This document shows positions 60,590 through 64,000 of a stretch of 64,000 bases of DNA, in pieces (the stretch's first letter is position 1; each line of letters opens with the position of its first letter). Both the position numbers and the translations under genes were made by a program. This DNA comes from Streptomyces xanthii (GTDB lineage: Bacteria > Actinomycetota > Actinomycetes > Streptomycetales > Streptomycetaceae), in NCBI RefSeq assembly GCF_014621695.1, contig NZ_CP061281.1:7254001-7318000 (forward strand), written 5' to 3'. The notes below the pieces were generated by a model that saw nothing but the letters and a program-made list of their open reading frames with translations, had not been told where the DNA came from and searched no databases.

Positions 60590-61752
60590 GGCTTCGCGAG
60601 GGCGCGGGAGACGATGAGCCGCTGGATGTCCGAGGTGCCCTCCTCGATCTCCTCCAGCTTGGCGTCCCGCATCCACTTCTCGGCCAGGTACTCCTGCGCG
60701 TACCCCCAGCCGCCCAGCGTCTGCACCGCCGCCCACGTGGCGAACATCGCGCTCTCGGAGCCGACCAGCTTCGCCGTCGCCGCCTCGGCGGTCACCCGCA
60801 GCCCCGCGTCGAACAGCCGCGCCGCCCGCATCGTCGCCAGGTGGGCGCCGTCCGTGCGGACCGCCATGTCGGCGAGCCGGAACGCGACCGCCTGGTGCTC
60901 GATGATCGGCACCCCGAACTGCTCCCGCTCCCGCGCGTACCCCACGGCCAGGTCGAGCGCGGCCCGGCACAGGCCCGTGCAGGACGCGCCGATCAGGACG
61001 CGGGAGGCGTCGAAGGTGCGCATCAGGCCCGAGAAGCCCTCGCCCTCCGCGCCGAGCCGGTCCGCGACCGGTACGACGACCTCGTCGAGGAACACCTCGG
61101 CGTTGACGATCGCCCGCTGCCCCATCTTGCGCATCGGCCTGCCCACGGTGACCCCGGGCGCGTCCCGCTCCACGACGAACGCCGTCACCCCCCGCGACCG
61201 CAGCGCCGGGTCCACCGTCGCGAACACCACGAACCGCTCCGCGTAAGGGGCGTTGGAGATCCACGTCTTCTGCCCGCTGAGCACGTAGTGGTCGTCCTTG
61301 CGGACGGCGCGGGTGCGGATGCCCGCCGCGTCCGAGCCGCGGTCGGGCTCGGTGACGGCGAGCGCGGTGAGCGGCGGCGCGTCCGTCGTCAGCGGGCGCA
61401 GCCAGCGCTCCTTCTGCTCCTCGGTGCCCAGTTCGAGGACCGGGGCGGCGAAGAAGCCGCTGGAGGTCAGCAGGTTGCCGATGCCGATGTCGCCGTGGCA
61501 CAGCTCCTGCTGGACGAGCGCCTGCGTCACCAGGTCGGTCACGCCGCCGCCCCCGTACGCGGCGGGGATCATGAAGGAACTCAGTCCGGTCTCCGCGGCC
61601 TTCGCCCACAGGTCGAGCGGGGAGACGGTCTGCGCGTCGTCCACCTCGCGGGCCCGGGGCCGGATCTCAGCGGCGGCGAAGTCGCGGGCGAGCCGCACCA
61701 GATCGCGCTGTTCGGGGGAGAGGTCGGGTGCGTCACGGACGGTGTACGGCAT
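60586..61752 (-). CDS. Acyl-CoA dehydrogenase
   Basis: 388 residues. Full three-domain fold: FAAAEIRPRAREVDD, ALAVTEPDRGSDAAGIRTRAV (FAD/substrate region), and VQTLGGWGYAQEYLAEKWMRDAKLEEIEEGTSDIQRLIVSR, with the catalytic Glu in IEEGTSD. It oxidises an acyl-CoA at the alpha-beta bond with electron-transfer flavoprotein. Stop overlaps the synthetase start, so both come from one transcript beginning upstream at or near the APC permease gene (48 bases away). Confidence 0.94.
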   Translation of the reverse strand: MPYTVRDAPDLSPEQRDLVRLARDFAAAEIRPRAREVDDAQTVSPLDLWAKAAETGLSSFMIPAAYGGGGVTDLVTQALVQQELCHGDIGIGNLLTSSGFFAAPVLELGTEEQKERWLRPLTTDAPPLTALAVTEPDRGSDAAGIRTRAVRKDDHYVLSGQKTWISNAPYAERFVVFATVDPALRSRGVTAFVVERDAPGVTVGRPMRKMGQRAIVNAEVFLDEVVVPVADRLGAEGEGFSGLMRTFDASRVLIGASCTGLCRAALDLAVGYAREREQFGVPIIEHQAVAFRLADMAVRTDGAHLATMRAARLFDAGLRVTAEAATAKLVGSESAMFATWAAVQTLGGWGYAQEYLAEKWMRDAKLEEIEEGTSDIQRLIVSRALAKP

Positions 61753-61800
61753 GGAGCGGCTCCCTGGTCGAGAGAAGGCGGAAGAGGGGTTCGGGCGGCG

Positions 61801-63369
61801 TCAGTTGGGGACGGCCGGCTGCGCGGGCTCCCGCTCCTGTTCGGGGACCGGTGCCCCGGCCTTGAGGGCGAAGAACGCGGGGGAGACGCGCGCGTAGGCC
61901 CACATCAGGAGCAGACCGAGCAGGAGCGTGCCCGCGCCGATCACGAAGACGCCGCCGATGTGCCAGTGCGGGGGCACGGGCAGGGTCCACGACGTGTAGC
62001 TGTTCACCGGGTCCCAGTCGTTCTTCAGGCTCCACACGCCGGCGGCGACGAGCATCAGGCCGCCGAGCCCGGGCAGCACGAGCCGCAGCCACAGGTCACC
62101 GGCGCCGGACCGCCACCGGTCCCGGTGCGCCCAGGCGGAGGTGATGCCGGTGAGCCCGTAGTAGAAGGCGATCATGAGGCCGCAGGAGGAGACGGCGTCG
62201 CCGATGACCAGGCCGTCGCTCAGGAAGTTCATGACGACGTAGGCGAGCGCGCCCGCCACGCCGGTGGCGATCGTCGCGAACTGCGGGATCCTGTACCGCG
62301 GGTGGACCCGGGCGAAGACCCGCGGGGCGGCGCCGCGGTCACCCATGGCGAGCATCGTGCGGCCGAGCGCGAGGACGGTCGTCTCGGTGGAGGCGGCGGC
62401 GGACGACAGCACCATCAGGACGAGCAGGTGCCACAGGAACGAGCCGAGTCCGCTGTCGCCGAAGACGGAGTGGCCGATCGCGGAGAACACGTCGCCGAAG
62501 TTGTCCGGGTTGCCGAGCCCGACACCGCTCGTGCCGATGCCCGCGAACGCCAGCGTCGCGACGGTCGCCACGAGATACAGCCCGAGCAGCATCACCGTGG
62601 AGGCGATCGCGGCACGGCCGGGTGTGCGGTGCCGGTCCGCGGTCTCCTCGTTGACGGTGACGGCGGTCTCCCAGCCCCAGTAGATGAACAGCATCAGGAC
62701 GAGGCCGCTCACGAAGGCGCTGGGGGAGGCGATCTCGAACGGGTTGAGCCAGGACAGGCTGGGCCGGTGCGCTCCGGGCCCCGCGTTCCCGCTGTATACG
62801 CGGACGAGCGCGACGACGGAGAAGACGGCGAGCATGCCGAACTCGAGGAAGAGCAGGACCCGTTGGACGGCCGCCGCGACCTCGATGCCGCGGTAGCACA
62901 CGGCCGTCATCAGGCCGATCCAGCCGAGGCCCACGAGCAGCACCCAGGGGCTCGACGCGTCGGCGCCGATGCCGCGGGCGCCGACGAGGATGAACACGTA
63001 CTGGCCGGCGACCTGCGCGAGGCTCGCCATCACCAGGACGAACGAGCTGATGATCGCCCAGCCGCCGAAGAAGCCGGCGCGCGGGCCGAGCACACGGGTG
63101 GCCCAGGTGAAGATGGTCCCGCAGTCGGGCTCCTGGCGGTTGAGCGCCGCGTAGCCGAAGGAGACGAACAGGATCGGCACGAAGGCCAGGAGCACGATCG
63201 AGGGGGCCTGGAAGCCGACGAACGCCACGATGAAGGCGAGGGTGGCGGCGAGGCTGTACGCGGGGGCGGCCGAGGCCACCGAGAGGATGAGGCTCGCGGT
63301 CAGGCCGAGCGCGCCGGCCCGCAGGCCGCGGCCCGACGACGAGCTCGTCGTGGGCGGAGTGGTTGCCAT
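61801..63369 (-). CDS. APC-family amino acid/amine permease
   Basis: 522 residues, about 12 membrane helices. LTASLILSVASAAPAYSLAATLAFIVAFVGFQAP at the first two helices and NRQEPDCGTIFTWATRVLGPRAGFFGGWAIISS match the APC superfamily. The long loop ALGRTMLAMGDRGAAPRVFARVHPRYRIPQFA is the amphipathic loop of the family. It probably imports the amine or amino acid that is oxidised by the divergent flavoenzyme. First gene of the permease-dehydrogenase-synthetase operon. Confidence 0.92.
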   Translation of the reverse strand: MATTPPTTSSSSGRGLRAGALGLTASLILSVASAAPAYSLAATLAFIVAFVGFQAPSIVLLAFVPILFVSFGYAALNRQEPDCGTIFTWATRVLGPRAGFFGGWAIISSFVLVMASLAQVAGQYVFILVGARGIGADASSPWVLLVGLGWIGLMTAVCYRGIEVAAAVQRVLLFLEFGMLAVFSVVALVRVYSGNAGPGAHRPSLSWLNPFEIASPSAFVSGLVLMLFIYWGWETAVTVNEETADRHRTPGRAAIASTVMLLGLYLVATVATLAFAGIGTSGVGLGNPDNFGDVFSAIGHSVFGDSGLGSFLWHLLVLMVLSSAAASTETTVLALGRTMLAMGDRGAAPRVFARVHPRYRIPQFATIATGVAGALAYVVMNFLSDGLVIGDAVSSCGLMIAFYYGLTGITSAWAHRDRWRSGAGDLWLRLVLPGLGGLMLVAAGVWSLKNDWDPVNSYTSWTLPVPPHWHIGGVFVIGAGTLLLGLLLMWAYARVSPAFFALKAGAPVPEQEREPAQPAVPN

Positions 63370-63436
63370 GGTCGAACCCCCTGTCCGGGGTAGATGTCCG
63401 GGTGGCTTGCGCGGTGTTTCTCCGGAGGACGCATCG

Positions 63437-63533
63437 CAAGACTGATGCGTGGGTCAATGATGCTGAAGCGGTCGGGCGTGTCAAGGCTTCCGGACAAGCT
63501 CCATCGCAACGATTGACGGATCGTTCAGTCTTG
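63437..63533. promoter_or_regulatory. Two inverted copies of CAAGACTGA-N7-GTCAAT
   Basis: The motif is at 63437-63458 on the plus strand and at 63512-63533 on the minus strand; centres are 75 bp apart. Embedded in the first is ACGCATC-N8-GATGCGT (63429-63450), and in the second AACGAT-N6-ATCGTT (63508-63525). They lie in the promoter shared by the permease operon and the divergent amine oxidase, so a regulator bound to both could control both directions. Confidence 0.65.
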
Positions 63534-63550
63534 CTCCATGCTCGGTCGGC

Positions 63551-64000
63551 ATGTGGGAACAGAGCGAATGGGACCTCGTCGAGACCGAGGTCGTCGTCGT
63601 GGGCGGTGGCTATGCGGGACTCGCCGCCGCCCTCCAACTACACGACCAGGGCGTGGACTTCGTCCTCGTCGAGGCCTCCGACCGGGTCGGCGGGCGCGTC
63701 CTCACCGAGACCCTGGACAGTGGCACCGGCGGCGCGGCGGTCACCGTCGACCACGGCGGCCAGTGGGTCGGCCCGACCCAGACCCGGCTGCGCGCCCTCG
63801 CCGACCGCTTCGGCTGCGCCACCTTCCCCACCTGGGAGACCGGCAAGCACATCGAGGTGTGGCACGACGGCACCGGCGTGCCCTACCTGGGCGCGGCCCC
63901 CGCCGACGGCCCCGGCATCGCCGACTACCACCGCGTCACCGAGCTCCTCGACGCGCTCGCCCTGACCGTCGACACCGCCGAACCCTGGCGCACGCCGCGC
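63551..64000 (+). CDS. Flavin monoamine oxidase-like protein, N-terminal fragment
   Basis: 150 codons, open to the window end. From the ATG at 63551: VVVVGGGYAGLAAALQLHDQGVDFVLVEASDRVGGRVLTE is the dinucleotide-binding and GG-doublet motif of flavin amine oxidases, followed by VDHGGQWVGPTQTRLRALADRFG, typical of monoamine/putrescine oxidases. It would oxidise an amine to an aldehyde with FAD. Divergent from the APC permease operon. No ribosome site was clear, so the start is tentative; the C-terminus is outside the window. Confidence 0.9.
   Translation, partial: MWEQSEWDLVETEVVVVGGGYAGLAAALQLHDQGVDFVLVEASDRVGGRVLTETLDSGTGGAAVTVDHGGQWVGPTQTRLRALADRFGCATFPTWETGKHIEVWHDGTGVPYLGAAPADGPGIADYHRVTELLDALALTVDTAEPWRTPR

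Noticed and set aside
1..64000. tRNA, rRNA, insertion sequence, integrase, prophage or biosynthetic gene cluster
   Set aside because: None was recognised on either strand: no transposase or integrase motifs, no PKS/NRPS modules, and no cloverleaf or rRNA-like sequence.

Overview
The window is high-GC actinobacterial DNA, almost certainly a Streptomyces chromosome. Third codon positions are nearly all G or C, GTG and TTG starts are common, Shine-Dalgarno sites are strong, and the gene content is typical: an SsgA-like sporulation protein, two PP2C/SpoIIE sigma-regulator phosphatases, an AfsR-type ATPase, LtrA, a fused SecDF and a second NAD-dependent DNA ligase. I see no tRNA, rRNA, CRISPR array, insertion sequence or prophage. 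The region reads as a chromosomal arm: many small transport/catabolic cassettes with their own regulators, separated by stress-signalling genes.

Layout. 1-4.6 kb: end of an fdrA-type operon (DUF2877 / FdrA / DUF1116, the E. coli allH-allF-allG set for oxamate carbamoyltransferase) with an NCS1 permease; a convergent deaminase shares a 27-bp hairpin terminator. 5.2-8.1 kb: a membrane-anchored sigma-like protein and an NB-ARC ATPase without a DNA-binding domain. 8.2-12.5 kb: two divergent PAS/GAF/PP2C phosphatases, the second fused to an RsbW-like ATPase. 12.7-13.9 kb: an SsgA-like protein fused to an XRE helix-turn-helix, divergent from a receiver-like small protein, with a perfect CRP-type palindrome between them. 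14-20.3 kb: GAPDH, a GlxA-type regulator, a secreted sphingomyelinase-like enzyme, LtrA and a Ser/Thr kinase. 20.6-24.8 kb: a secreted DUF1906 protein, a methyltransferase and a VanJ-like membrane phosphoesterase.

24.8-29.9 kb: a TetR-controlled catabolic cassette (NCS1 permease, amidohydrolase, C45 Ntn acyltransferase/amidase). 29.9-32.5 kb: Tat-exported phosphoesterase, secreted hypothetical, GNAT. 32.5-37.7 kb: LigA paralogue, a glyoxalase-fold protein, a short AraC protein, a DUF1801 protein and an ATP-dependent DNA ligase homologue lacking its catalytic lysine. 37.8-43.2 kb: STAS antagonist, then a second TetR and a second amidohydrolase with a 30-bp palindromic operator, a RibD/DHFR-like reductase and an NAD epimerase. 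43.3-46.3 kb: fused SecDF with an upstream membrane protein. 46.5-52.6 kb: hydroxyisobutyryl-CoA hydrolase-like, VOC, MpaB-family, choice-of-anchor A, MocR and hydrolase genes.

53.0-57.0 kb holds the most unusual cassette: ArsR / SulP-STAS transporter / PPOX-fold protein / RsbW-like ATPase / STAS protein / second ArsR, the first three junctions translationally coupled. 57-58.5 kb: SnoaL-like protein, ComB-like phosphatase, small ORF. 58.5-64 kb: an apparent amine/acyl-CoA catabolic locus (NDP-forming acyl-CoA synthetase, acyl-CoA dehydrogenase, APC permease, divergent flavin amine oxidase running off the end) with two inverted copies of a 22-bp motif in the shared promoter.
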